From Cordia subcordata (Eukaryota > Streptophyta > Magnoliopsida > Boraginales > Cordiaceae): DNA of 64,000 nt. Position numbers and translations under genes: made by a program. Positions 1-11,298 of the stretch are shown here, one piece after another. Positions within the stretch are counted from its first letter, which is position 1; each line of letters begins with the position of its first letter. The notes below the pieces were generated by a model. The model ran no database searches. It had not been told where the DNA came from and saw only the letters and a list, made by a program, of their open reading frames with translations. The DNA is taken from NCBI GenBank assembly GCA_028554755.1, contig JAPTOF010000021.1, forward strand, positions 7,231,001 through 7,295,000, in the 5' to 3' direction.

Positions 1-1470
1 ACCTTATTATCTTCCAATTGTAGGTGGACTTCTATCCTTAAGCATTGACTCTCATTAGTATAGGATTCTTCAAGCCAATTGTAGTTTTAAGGCCTAATCA
101 ACTAAGTTCTCTTGTCAGGCCTCACGAACTAACCTTATTATCCTCTAAGATGGGGTGCGGGTCTATCCCTAGGCATTGACTCCTAATGCATAGTGTGGTC
201 CTCATGACCTAGGGTTTTTGGGCTTAGTTAATTAGGTCTCGGGTGTGGTTGACTAGATCTAACCTTAATGTCTAAACTGTTAGATGGATTTAAAGCTAAG
301 ACCTACTCCATTTAGGGTGGATTAAACTAGTTGGAAACCTATTAGTTGGATTTAAAACTATAGACCACTCAACCAAGCATAAACATGGATTAAGAACCAC
401 TAATCAACCATTACAATAGCAAGCTATGCCCATTAAAAGCACAAATCAGACATACATATTCACTTAGGCATCTTATCGAATATGTAGACATCTAATTTTC
501 AATACATAGACAAATTGAATCATTCCATTAATCAGTAAACAAGCATGTATTAAGAGCCATAGATACACAAAAATCCTTTTTTCAAAGCCCTGAACTAATT
601 TACAATGACAAACACCCGAAGATCTAGCCTAATCAAGTAACATATTTACAAGAATTAGAGAAAGAAGAAGAACTTCCCTAAATCTTGCTTCCAAATCCGT
701 ACAAGCCCTTCAAATCCTTGTTAGATGCTTCAATACTTAGTTTGTTTGGGTGTTTAGAGGGTGTGGGGAGGTGTTAAATGAATGGGAAAAGGGTTAGGGT
801 TTATGGGTATAAGAGATTATTCAGCTCCTCTCCTCAAATTCCCTGAAAGCCCCTATTTATGGCTCTCTAGCACGAAAGGTTGGAAGTGGGGTTGGTCACC
901 TAGCCTAAATTAAGTGTGAACAGCCCAAAATTGAGTGTTCTCTAGACATAGACGTTCTTCTAGGTCGGTAGGCTGACCTTGGGTAGGGTGTAATCAGCCA
1001 TGACAGTTAAATTGCTCCAAACTCGCTCATTTTGGCTCTGGTTCATGCCTAGTTTTTTTCCTATTACCTCTATTGTTTTTTAGGGCCTCCAAATCCATTT
1101 TACTTCATCATTTAATCCCCATAAACATTTTCTTGTTTTGTCCATGCCCTTTACATCTTCAATCAAGATCAATTCCTTCTCCCAAAACACGTATCACCAG
1201 GTTTTCTCCTATTACTTCATACCAATTCCGGGCGCCTCAAAAGGCCTTTTTCTTCACTTTTTCTCCTCCAAATCATCCTTAGTATTGCTCATAATCCAAG
1301 AATCTTCATTAATAGGGCATCTACTATAGCATTTATTCATTTAACACTTATATGCACATATATGACTAATTGTGCACAAATGCTACCCAAAAGGCACTCA
1401 ATTATGCTCGAAATGCCTTAAGAAGTGTATGCAAATGTTTTATACAAACATACACAAACCACACACATTG
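1..1470 (-). mobile_element. Window-truncated LTR of an Athila-like element
   Basis: This stretch resembles the LTRs of the other Athila-type elements in the window. It has the repeated phrase 'GGATTTAAAGCTAA' near 290 and 350, and a block at 535-770 that aligns well with 7650-7830. The minus-strand LTR start would lie near 1470, where the terminal TG is degenerate. Its far end is beyond the window. It abuts protease-like coding sequence directly, with no recognisable polypurine tract, so pol is missing. It looks more like the element-1 LTR family than the 5' LTR at 4123-5134, so it is not certain that the two LTRs belong to one insertion. Confidence 0.6.
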
Positions 1471-1489
1471 AGAGTCATGGTAGGTATCT

Positions 1490-2000
1490 ATATTTAGATT
1501 AATAAAGTCAATCAGACAAACAAACTCTTCAAATTGAACCATCACATCCTTAACTATACCTTATAGTCTACGCTTAAGTCTATCAGCAAGCTATAGGGTG
1601 ACATGTGCAAGTGATAACTGACCTATACCTAACTGTTGATAAAAGAATAAGAAATTAGGTTCACATTAGACCCTAAATCTAAGAGTGCATGATCAATCTG
1701 GGTCTCTTAAAAGCGATAAAGAATGGTGAAAGCTTCGGGATTGCTCAACTTGGGCGGGAAGCCTGATGTGTAAATACTACTCACTTACTCTATGAGTTTT
1801 GCCTTCTTAGTCATACTAGAAGTGCTACACTTTTGAGTGCAAAGGTCCTTGAAGAATTTAGAGTAAGATAGAATGAAAAGAATGTCATCAATTAGAGGAA
1901 GATTAATCTTGCAGTCCTTTAAATATATTAAAATCTTAAACATCCTATTGTCCTCAGTAGATGGGGGCTTTTCTAGGGCTGTTGAGAAAGGGATCTAGGG
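1490..2000 (-). pseudogene. Athila aspartic protease remnant
   Basis: Reading the minus strand across several frames gives a PPKL-N-P--FTI stretch, then HALLDLGSNVNLI near 1655-1700. This matches the Athila protease pattern, in which DLGAS/DLGSN holds the catalytic aspartate. It is followed by a diverged L-ADR-K region and VQFEEF. Stops and frame breaks are frequent, so this is a dead remnant. The coding sense runs out at about 1475, where LTR-like sequence begins, so reverse transcriptase, RNase H and integrase are all absent. Family assignment rests on motif memory of Athila polyproteins. Confidence 0.6.
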
Positions 2001-2759
2001 ATAAAAGCATTAAAATCATTTGATTGCTATCTTTTCTAATGTGGGTAGGTACTACTCTCAACTCTTTCCCTAGTAGTCTCCTCTTTCTCTTTCCTCAGAA
2101 CGTTCTTCAAATTGATTGGCTTACAAGGGATACTAGGTGCAGTCTCTGTGGATCACGCAACTCTTACCCTATTATCAATTATTCTACCATTCTTAAGGGT
2201 GGTGATATCTTTCACTTGAGTATAACCAGGATGAGAGGAGAAGGCTGACTTTTGGTTGTCCTGAAAGTTTACTAGGATTTCTAGTGCTGAACTGACTTGT
2301 AATGTGACCTAACTGTGTATCAATCTCAACCATGTGCTTATGAATAGCTAATGCTGATTCTCTAATCTCTACTATTGATTTCTATCCAACTAAAGTATCA
2401 AGTCAATCTTATTCTCACTAGTAGACTAGGAAGGAGATGTAGGAAGTACAACAATAGACCATGCAGGAAGAGCGGGAACAAAAGGATGCTAAGGCTGTGA
2501 GACACTAGAAACCCTAGGCTGACTAAAATTATAGAATCCTGGAAGATTAGTAGGATTTGGATGCTGCTGAAATGGGACCTGGGGCCGGGATGACTCGTAT
2601 TGTCCCTAGCGTAATGAAGACTTTGGATTCTTTCTTCAACCCATATTATACGTGTTCAAAAAGGGGTTGTATTCCTTGAGTACCCTAAGTAATATGACAT
2701 GCTCTTGAATGAATTCGAGGAGCTAATGTGCTAATGGTCACACTCAAGTCTTGTGAGAT

Positions 2760-3630
2760 GATTTAAAACTCAATAGAAGAAGAAAACAAAGACCTTAATG
2801 GATTGGCCTTACGATCATAGGATAGTGCAAGACTCAAAGTGATGAATTGGTCTAATTTTTGGGTCAATGCTCTAACCTTAGTAGGAAGATTAGAGACTGT
2901 ACCTACCTTATGAACATCTTTTCTAGTGGCTCCTTTACTAGACCTATACATGGCAATGTTTTGGGACGAGTCTTTGACAATATTCTCTAGCCTTTACCAC
3001 GCATCACTCGGCCTCAAATTATAGAGCCCACACCTGGACATAGCATTTACCAACATCCTTTATGACTTAGTCAAACGTTCAAAGAAGTATTGTAAAAGAT
3101 TGTAGGTGCCATACCCATGGTGTGGACATTGTATAAGAAGATCATTATACCTTTCCTATTCTTTATGGAAAGTCTCAAATTCGTATTGCAAAAGGGTCAT
3201 GATGGAGCTTCGGAGATCGGCGCCCTTGGCCATAGGATAAAACCTTTGATAGAAGCGTGATTAGACATCATCCCACGATGTAATGGAATTGCTGGGCAAG
3301 GAGTGGCACCGTCTTTTTGTCTTTATCCTTTAGTGAAGGAACAACTTAAGGCGGATATGCTCCTAGGACACGTGGGGAAAATTTACAGTAGAGCAAATTT
3401 CGACGAAATTTGTGACATGTACAAATGGACTCTTATTGCTCCTCCCATAGAAAGCAGGGAGCATAGCTAAAGTGCCATGTTTTATCTCAAAATTTGCCTC
3501 CCTTAAACTCGATGGTCGAATAGCAAAATTAGGCTCAAATGCATTGGGGAGAAAATATTACCTAAGAATGAGCTCATCTTCTAATGGGGGATTCAACCTA
3601 GGGGGCTTATGGACATAGGGATTCTTATAG
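2760..3630 (-). pseudogene. Athila gag remnant (Retrotrans_gag domain)
   Basis: The minus strand at 3100-3250 encodes a clear capsid-type segment: YPMAKGADLRSSIM, then TLLQYEFETFHKEWERY, then CPHHG and FFERLTK. This is the conserved core of the plant Ty3/gypsy Retrotrans_gag domain. Upstream, near 3480-3560, lies the ANFEIK entry of Athila gags. Frame breaks occur throughout and no long ORF survives. Together with the protease downstream and the tRNA-Asp primer site at 4101-4118 it defines the internal region of the minus-strand Athila element whose 5' LTR begins at 4123. Confidence 0.75.
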
Positions 3631-4100
3631 GGCTCTTTTTGTAGTGGAATAGGATGAATATGAGAAATAGGAGGGGAAATAAGAAGAGGAATGGATCTTG
3701 CCTATTCTCGGTCATCTCACCAATTAAACTCTCAAGATTCCTAAGATGATATGTAATTCACTCGGGATTGGGATGCAATGGACTAAGGTCAGTCTCAAGG
3801 ATCTCCTACAAAGCATAAACAATCAAAAAGAAATATCCTTCCAATTGTCAACCCCGAAACTTCAACAAATCCTACATCTACAACAAGCAAGCAACAAGTT
3901 CTAAGGAACTACTAAAAGCAAAAGGAAAGAACTAAAGCACTATAAACGAACTATACGAGAAAGCAAAAGTAAGCACAAAATAGGAAGATATAGCAAACAA
4001 AAAGCAAGATGATAAAATGCAAAAATAAACTATACAAAGAAAGCAAATGAAACACGTAACTATCCAAAACACACAAAACAAAGAAACCAAACAACTGTGC

Positions 4101-4118
4101 CTCCTGGCAACTGCGCCA
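4101..4118 (-). other. Primer binding site, tRNA-Asp type (element 3)
   Basis: The plus-strand sequence matches 14 of 18 bases of the plant tRNA-Asp 3' end TCCCCGGCAACGGCGCCA. A tRNA-Asp primer site is typical of the Athila lineage. It lies just inside the LTR edge at 4123 and fixes the element as minus strand. Confidence 0.75.
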
Positions 4119-4122
4119 AACA

Positions 4123-5064
4123 TGTAATATTGTTTAAACCCACAAGTACACGGGTCATATATAGTGAAGCATACAAGTACAGGGTCGTTCTTCTATAGGG
4201 AGACAAACTACATGTGAATGAATGAAGCTCGAGAAAAGTAAATCTAAACTAAGGGCAATAAAACTAAAGTGTGTGTGTATGTGTGTGTATATAGGAAGAT
4301 TGTGGAAACAAGCTATCTAATGGAAGCAAACACTAGAAATGGGGATTAGGGTGACCTACACTTGATTTTGGGGGATTACTACACTCTTGATTAAGGTTAT
4401 TTGATGGATTTTAGATTGCTCTTGCTAGAAATTCTAATTAACCACCTTATTATTCCCTAGGCCTTAGTGTGAGTCTATACCTATGTCGATCATCTCTAGA
4501 GTATAGCGTGGTCCTTATTGCTTAGTGTCTTTAGGCTAGTTATTTGAGGTTCTAGGTGATGTTGATTGAATATACCCAATTGTCTAAATAGTTGGCTGGG
4601 TTTAAAGCCAAGATCTAGTTCATCTAAGGATGATTAAACTAAGCTAGAAGCCTCTTAGCTAGATTGAAAGCTAAAGGAAACTCAACAAAGTCTAATCATT
4701 AATTAAGCGTCATCAACCATGCATTAGAATAGTAGGTCAAGATTTAAAGCACAAATCTATACATGTTCTTGGGCATGGAATTTGTAGACATATTCAACAA
4801 CCAAAAACACATACATGCATAGGGTACACCATATGAGAAATAAAGAGCCAACATGTATGTTAATGAAGCAAGCTTTGCTATTAAGGTATATAGATACACA
4901 CATAGACATGGATGAATATGTAGTCAACTCCATAGATCCTCCATATTATCACATAGACATGCTTAAATTAGGCTATGGAAACATTTAACTGCAAATAAGA
5001 ATCAATACATACATACATACATACATATACATGCATATATATATATACATACATATATATATAC

Positions 5065-5134
<70 letters not shown>
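4123..5134 (-). repeat. 5' LTR of Athila-like element 3, first part
   Basis: This is the 3' (R/U5) portion of the 5' LTR, read on the minus strand, ending at 4123 beside the primer site. It includes a GT-rich run near 4270-4300 and ends in a CATA/TA microsatellite at 5004-5134. The LTR continues at 30243, because element 2 (5135-30242) inserted into the microsatellite. The two parts together give an LTR of about 1.95 kb. Confidence 0.75.
5004..5134. repeat. CATA / TA microsatellite interrupted by element 2
   Basis: About 130 bp of alternating (CATA)n and (TA)n units. Similar short TA/CATA sequence resumes at 30243-30265, directly after the 3' LTR of element 2, so the microsatellite was the insertion target. 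Short ORFs in either strand here are repeat artefacts. Confidence 0.9.
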
Positions 5135-6840
5135 TGATGTGTTGGTTTTGTGCATGCTTGTGTATTGCATGATTCTTCTTGTTTTGAGGTGTTTTGTATT
5201 TTATTTGGTGTATTGGTATAGCATTTAGGTCATACTTGTGAATATTAGGGTTTATAGGTTCATAGTTAAGCTTGAGACTTAAATACTACACTAATGCACG
5301 TTTGTTGCTTGTTTTAGGTGAGATTCAGGGAGATGATTGGACCTTTATTCATAGTGCTTGGGGTGTGGAGCAAAGCCAAAGGTCTTTTAGAAGCAAAGGA
5401 ATGAAGAAAAAAGCGCATTTGAACGTGGCCGGACGAAGATCGGAGCAGCTTAGAAGAAACTAGCTCGAGAGGACCAAAATCGGGCCAAGAAGCAAGGGAG
5501 GCCGGCTGACCTCCTCCCTAGGCCGGTCGACCAGCCTAGGGCCCCTACAAAATCAGAGAACAAGCCACTAAGGTTAGTTGACCTAGCCCCAAGGCTGGTC
5601 CCCTTTCTGGTCCCCCGGCCCTACACAATTTCAGCTCTATTTAAGCATCTTTTTAGCATTTTTTTAAGGAGAACATCAACTATTTCACACACCCATTTTC
5701 CTAAACCCTAAATCCTCCTAATCCCACCTTACACACATTTAGCACTTGGAATCAAGGAGTTAAGAGGATTAAACACAAGATTTGGGGTTTATGCTCATGG
5801 ATTGTAGAAGATTATCTATGGATAGAAGGTTATATTCCTTATCTCCCTTTTTTCCCACGTTAATATATGTATAACTAGAGCATATAGGGTGATTGTATCT
5901 TGTATTTATAGATTGATTACTTCTGTTTTGTAATGGGTAAATGATGGATTTGAATATATATATGCTTGGTGCTTAAGATTTCAAAGGCCATTTTACATAC
6001 ATGTCTATGTATTTGTTGAAATGCCTCAATGATGTTGCATATGTATATTGAAGTTTATTTTGCTATTAACCATTTCTAAATCATTATTCTAGCATTTCTA
6101 TGTGTTTGTGTGGTGATTATATGAAGTGGGTATGCCTACATACATGTCTATGTGTGTTTTAACATGCTTAATAGCATAAATAGCTTCTATTGCATATATG
6201 TTGGGTGCTATTGCCTAAATTGGCGTAATCTAAGTGTATCTGTTGCTTACTAGTAGAATAGCCGGTATATTCCTGAATGCCATGCCCTAGACATGTATGA
6301 TTTGCATGTAATTGTTAATTTCTACTACTGTGATGCGATCGATGGTGTACAACTAGTAACTAGCCTAGGTCAAGTCCCCTTTGGCTTTAAATCTAGCCAA
6401 TAGGAGTTTGGATTGGTTTAGTTGACCTTAGTTTACTTATGAAGACTAATTAGTCTACCCTAGCACCCTAGGTTCATAAAGACAACACCTTAACTCTAAG
6501 TGGGCGAAGCTTAGGGACAGACTTGCACTGAGTCCTAGGGTTAGATTGGGGAACTAATTAATGGCTTAAGTGCTAGGGTTAGATTGATCTAAATCACCTG
6601 GAATCCTATTAGTTAGCCCTATTCCCTAAGTCATACAGACCATGCCGTACTTCTAGGCATCGCCACGTACGGACTGACCCGCACTGAGGCTTAAGGTACC
6701 AATTACGAAGCTAATTAGATTTCCATATTAGAGCACTTAGTATAATCCTTAAGCCACCTTAAAAAGTAGTAATCACCCATTTGCAAGACGTAATCGCCCT
6801 AGTCCCCTTTTCCAAGTGTTTGAATCCTTTAGATTGCTTG
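5135..6840 (+). repeat. 5' LTR of element 2, first part
   Basis: It begins TGATGTGTTGG and aligns along its length with the 3' LTR starting at 27337, with scattered differences (roughly 10 percent by eye). A cluster of CCGGTCGACC-like motifs at about 5505-5610 lies just upstream of the TATA-like CTATTTAAG near 5637. The sequence stops at 6840 with GCTTG, the target duplication of element 1, and resumes at 23565. Confidence 0.85.
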
Positions 6841-8182
6841 TGATGCGAACATATCGAGTTTTACACCCACAAGCGTGGGTATCGTCTCCATAGGGAGGCT
6901 ACCTTAGTTTGGTCTCTATGTGCTCGGGTGCCCCAAACTAGCTACGTGAGTGTGTGTGCGTGTGTTTACTTTAGAAAGGAAGGGAGCTCGAAAAAAAAGG
7001 AAAATAAAAACTAATCTATGAAGGAACTTAAAGGAGCTAAACTAAGGAAGGAAAAACTAACAAAGAAGAAGGAGATCTAGGGCGATTGCATTGCAACTAG
7101 ACTTGGGCTATGATAACGGATGACGTCTATCTAAGGCTCGGGACTTCTATTGCCGTTATGTTCATCGGGGGCTCTCTTAACCAATACTAGTGGTTTAACC
7201 TGTTAGCTGGATTTAAAGCTAAGGGCCAATCCCTCCTAGCCTACGCAATCCGTGCTTAGAACTTATCCTCTTGACTGGGTTTAAAGCCAAGGACTAGCAC
7301 TTAAACACTACGTGACATTAAGGCTCAATTAACCAATACTAACGTGGATGAGGGATACTCGAGTCTAGGTTAACTTATCCGCTTGGCTAGGTTTAAAGCC
7401 AAGGACTAGCACCCAAACTCGACTAAGCATAGTATGTAACCTATTAGCTGGATTTAAAGCTAAAGCCTACTCTACTTAGCAAAGCCATAAGATTAAGCAC
7501 AATCACATCACCCATAAAAGTAGATAAGAGCATTTGAAGCACAAATAACACATGCATATTCACTTAGGCATTCTAACAAACACATAGACATGTTTGATTT
7601 CCAATACATAGACATATTGAATCATGCCATAAATTTATGTAAACAAACATGTATTAAGAGCCAAAGATTTACACAACTCCATTATTCAAAGCCCTAATCT
7701 AATATACAACAACAATCAATCCTAAATCTAGCCTAATCTAGCAACATTTTTACAAGAAATAGAGAAAGAACAAGAAGAACTTCCCTAAATTCTTGCTTCC
7801 AAATCCGTACAGATCCTTCAACTCTTTGTTTAATGCTTCAATCCTAGCTAGGTGTAGGGTTTAGATGGTGATTTAAGGTGTTTTGTGAAGTGGGTAAAGG
7901 GTTAGGGTTTATTAGGATTTTAGAAATAAAAGTTCGTCTCCTGAAAATGAGTTGAAATGGGTAACTTATAAACAGCTCCAGTGCACAGCCGGTCGACGGC
8001 ATTTTGATAAACTCGACCGGCTTACTAATGGGGCCTTCTAACTTGGCCGGTCGATTGGCTGGAGGGCAACTTGATCGGCTTAATTTTTATGTTCTCTGGG
8101 GCCGCCGGTCGACCTAGCCAGTCAACCGGCAATTCTTCGGGGTTGATCGCCTGGGTCAGAATATTTCCTTCTTCATTCCTTT
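6841..8182 (-). repeat. 3' LTR of element 1, distal part
   Basis: Aligns with the 5' LTR 21957-23300 at high identity, including the repeated GGATTTAAAGC phrases at 7210-7450. It contains CCGGTCGACC motifs at about 7987-8130. Near 8180 the alignment breaks inside CATTCCTTTTCTTCC, where the copia element begins. The rest of the LTR resumes at 17939. Confidence 0.9.
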
Positions 8183-8437
8183 ATTGATATGCTTTGTTTG
8201 TTGTGACATACTTGCTATGGATATGGCCATATGTTTGTTGAACTTGTTATGGATATGGCTACTTGGATGATTGTTGATAGGCTAATTATTGGTGAAAAAT
8301 GTCTTCAAAATATGCATGAGTTAAAATTGAAAGGGGAGTATTTTTCCAAATACATTTTTTAGAAAAGAATGCATATATTAAGGGGGAGTCTTTTTGCTCA
8401 TATCTTAAAATTTTGTCATCATAAAAAAGGGGGAGAT
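8183..8437 (+). other. Internal 3' tail and polypurine tract of the copia element, displaced to the left end
   Basis: Non-coding sequence ending in the purine run AAAAAAGGGGGAGAT at 8423-8437, directly before the LTR start TGTTAG. It has the character of the last internal part of a plus-strand copia element, yet it precedes the LTR that carries the primer site. Its first bases (ATTGATATGCTTTG) overlap the sequence at 16600-16632, so it continues where that tail stops. Confidence 0.7.
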
Positions 8438-9711
8438 TGTTAGCTAAATATTCACTATTAATTTTGATGATGAAAATAGATATGCATTATTTGACTAAAA
8501 AGCTTCTTGTGAAAATGAGACGATACTTTAGTTGAAGCTTTGAAAGATTGAAGAAGATGTGCAAAACGCACTATTTAAAGAAAAAGAAGATGAAAAGGCA
8601 TAAGGAGAAGAAGAGAAGTCATAAGGGTACTGGATATTATTTTCCCTCTTGCTCTTTTTGTGAAATGCCTATATATTGTGTGTACTTGGCTCAAATTCTC
8701 TTTTTCTTTGTTGAAGCAAATTTTCAACTCTTGCACATTTGATATAACATATGCACAAATGAATTTGAATGCACACATAGAGATAAAATGTGTTTTTAGG
8801 GTGATTCATATCACAACATATGTTTACAAGTTATTACAAAATGATTTGGAGTTGTGAAAATTGCACCTAAAACATTTTATGCAAAAGCCGGTGGACCGGC
8901 TGACCTGGAGGGTTGCCCGGCCAAGTCAGAAAAGGAAGGTAAAAGCCGGACCCCTTAGCCGGTCGACCGGCTAAAGCGTCCGGCCTAGTCAGAGAAGGTG
9001 CAGAGCAAGCCGGACGACCCAGCCGGTCGACCGGCTGAACGGGTTGCTGTAATAAATGCACTAGCCGTTTATTACCGTTCTGGCTTTACCTTCTTCATTT
9101 TCTTCACCTACCAAATCCCTAACCCCCAAAATCCCTTTAAATACTCATTGAATACAAATTCAAATCATTAAGTGAAGTGTGCAAAATTGTTTATCATCAT
9201 TCAATCAATCTTTGAGCCATTCTTGCAATATATTTGAGCTTTCAAGAGCTTATTCATCTTCTTCTTGAAGAGAACTTTCATATTCAATCTTTTCTTATTC
9301 CTTGGGTATATACACACTTTGAGAGCTATAAACCTTGTGAGATCTACTCTTTAAAGCTTATACAGTGTGGGAAAATCTTAAAGAGTGAAACTCTTGGGTT
9401 CTTTGAAGTTGGGCTTCAAAGAGTTGTAAGAACTTGGTTTATGCTTCACCAAGATTTGAAGAAGCATTATAGTGGAGATTATTGAAGTCCTAAGGGGAGC
9501 TTCCTTGGGTGGTGGACGTAGACTCGGCCGAACCACCTTAAATTGTTTCTTTCTCTTCTCCTTATACTTCCTTTCTTATACTTGCTTATATTGCTTACAT
9601 TGTGTTTGATATATTGATTGTAAGAAGTTGTTAATTTTCTGAGAAATTTTTTAAACGAAAATTAGTGATTATATCTTAATTCACCGCCTTCTTAAGATAT
9701 TTGCACCCACA
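8438..9711 (+). repeat. LTR of SIRE-like copia element, plus orientation
   Basis: Runs from TGTTAGC to CACCCACA, 1274 bp. It acts as 3' LTR for the tail on its left and as 5' LTR for the coding region on its right. It contains two perfect AGCCGGTCGACCGGCT palindromes (8957-8972 and 9021-9036) plus an imperfect copy near 8886, and a TATA-like TTTAAATAC at about 9136. It is an inverted copy of 16631-17938, with several percent differences by eye. Confidence 0.9.
9136..9144 (+). promoter_or_regulatory. Putative TATA box in the copia LTR
   Basis: The sequence TTTAAATAC lies 100 bp after the second AGCCGGTCGACCGGCT palindrome and about 570 bp before the end of the LTR. Position and composition fit the core promoter at the U3/R boundary, but no transcript data are available. 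Confidence 0.4.
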
Positions 9712-9713
9712 AT

Positions 9714-9725
9714 TGGTATCAGAGC
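9714..9725 (+). other. Primer binding site, initiator tRNA-Met
   Basis: TGGTATCAGAGC, the standard site complementary to plant initiator tRNA-Met used by Ty1/copia elements. It starts two bases after the LTR end at 9711 and sets the plus orientation of the coding region. Confidence 0.95.
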
Positions 9726-9771
9726 TAGGGTTCTACCTATAGTTTAACAACTAGTAGAATTTCTAGTAAAT

Positions 9772-11298
9772 ATGGAGGGAATTTCTATTAAACAAGGACC
9801 CCTTTTTGATGGAACAAATTATGCATTTTGGAAAATGAGGATGAAAGTGTTTATACAATCACATGATTACAAAGCTTGGAAAATCATAGAAAATGGGCCT
9901 ACTTTACCTACAAAATTAGAAGGTGATAGGAGAATACCCAAACCAGAAAATCAATGGAATGATGAAGATATTAAATTATTTGAGTTCAATCAAAAAGCAT
10001 TACATTAGTTATTCAATGCTATGAATGCAACCGAGTTTGCTAGAGTAATGGGATGCACTTCAACTAAAGAACTTTGGGACCAATTAGAAGTAACTTATGA
10101 AGGAACTAGCCAAGTGAAAGAATCTAGGATTGCTATGCTTGTACATAGATATGAATTATTTAAGATGCTTCCAAATGAAAATGTTGAGCAAATGTTTTAT
10201 AGATTTGTTGAAATTACTAATGGTTTGAAAGCTCTTGGAAAGGATTATTCTAATGTAGAGAAGGTAAGGAAAGTGCTAAGGAGCTTGCCATCATCATGGC
10301 AACCAAAGGTCACGGCAATAAAGAAAGCAAAGGACTTGAATGCATTGGAGCTAAATGAGCTCATTGGGTCACTCATGACTCATGAGATTGAGATAAAGGA
10401 CCTTGAAAAAGAAAAGAAGAAAGCAAAGAAGTCCATTGCTCTTGTTGCATCAAAATACTCATCAAGTGATGATGAGAAAAATGATGAGGACTCGGAAGAT
10501 GAAGAAATTGCACTTCTTGACCGAAATTTCAAAAGATTTATGAAATTTAGAAAGATGAGGAAAGGGACATCTTCAAGCAACACAGGTTGGAAGAAGAAAG
10601 GAAAAGAAGGCAAAGAATTCAAAAAGACAAAAGATGCAAAAGATGAATTGAAATGCTTTAATTGCTACAAGCTGGGACACATAAAAGAAAATTGTCCAAA
10701 GCTTTCAAAGAAGAAAGAAAGTAAGGCACTCAAAGCCACGTGGGACTTCTCCGAAAGCGAAGAAGATGAGGAAGAGCAACATGAGGTAGCCAACTTTTGC
10801 CTCATGGCCAATGAGGATGAGGTACTATCTTCACCTTCTCCATCTATCTATTACTCATCTAGTGAAGAAGAGGAAGAGGAATATAGCTTTGATGAATTAA
10901 AAGATGCATTTGCTAAATTACATGATGATTTATCTTTAGCTTTGGCAAAAAACAAGCAAATGCATAGGAGATTGAAACTTGTTCTTGAACAAAAAGAAAT
11001 TTTGGAAAAGGAAAATGTCTCTCTTTTGGAAAAGATTAAAATCTCGGAAAAAGAAAATGATTCATATGCCGAAGATTTTGTGAAATTTGAAAAAGAGGTT
11101 AAAGACTTGAAAAAGAAAAGTATGGATTTGAATGGAATTATTCAAAAATTTACAAACAGCAAAGAAAATTTTGAAAAACTCCTTGGTAGTCAAAAAATGT
11201 CTTTTGATAAGAGTGGTGTTGGATACAAACCTAGCATTAATCAAAAGTATTTCAAAACTTACTTTGTCAAGGCTTCCACCTCCACATCCTCTTCTTAA
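9772..11298 (+). pseudogene. copia gag polyprotein, one in-frame stop and a frameshift
   Basis: One reading frame from ATG 9772 is broken by a TAG at 10006-10008 and otherwise stays open to 11298. The start MEGISIKQGPLFDGTNYAFW is the usual UBN2/DUF4219-type opening of plant copia gags. A CCHC zinc knuckle, CFNCYKLGHIKENC, is encoded at about 10654. After it come acidic serine-rich runs and a lysine/glutamate-rich coiled-coil region at about 10900-11190. The frame then ends early; the second knuckle, CTYCEKKGHVSTHC, lies in the next frame at about 11312. A long gag with two knuckles fits the SIRE lineage. A functional Gag would need both lesions absent, so this copy is dead. Confidence 0.88.

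Noticed and set aside
1..1470. Treating this LTR as the certain 3' LTR partner of 4123-5134 plus 30243-31180
   Set aside because: It aligns better with the element-1 LTR family than with element 3, so pairing is left open.
4985..5228. Overlapping ORFs of about 60 residues on both strands made of Tyr/Ile/Met/His repeats
   Set aside because: They translate the CATA/TA microsatellite and have no coding character.
9714..9725. A tRNA gene at the tRNA-like sequences (also 21932, 23829 and 42301)
   Set aside because: Only 12-18 bases complementary to a tRNA 3' end are present, each next to an LTR, so they are primer binding sites. No full cloverleaf was seen anywhere in the window.
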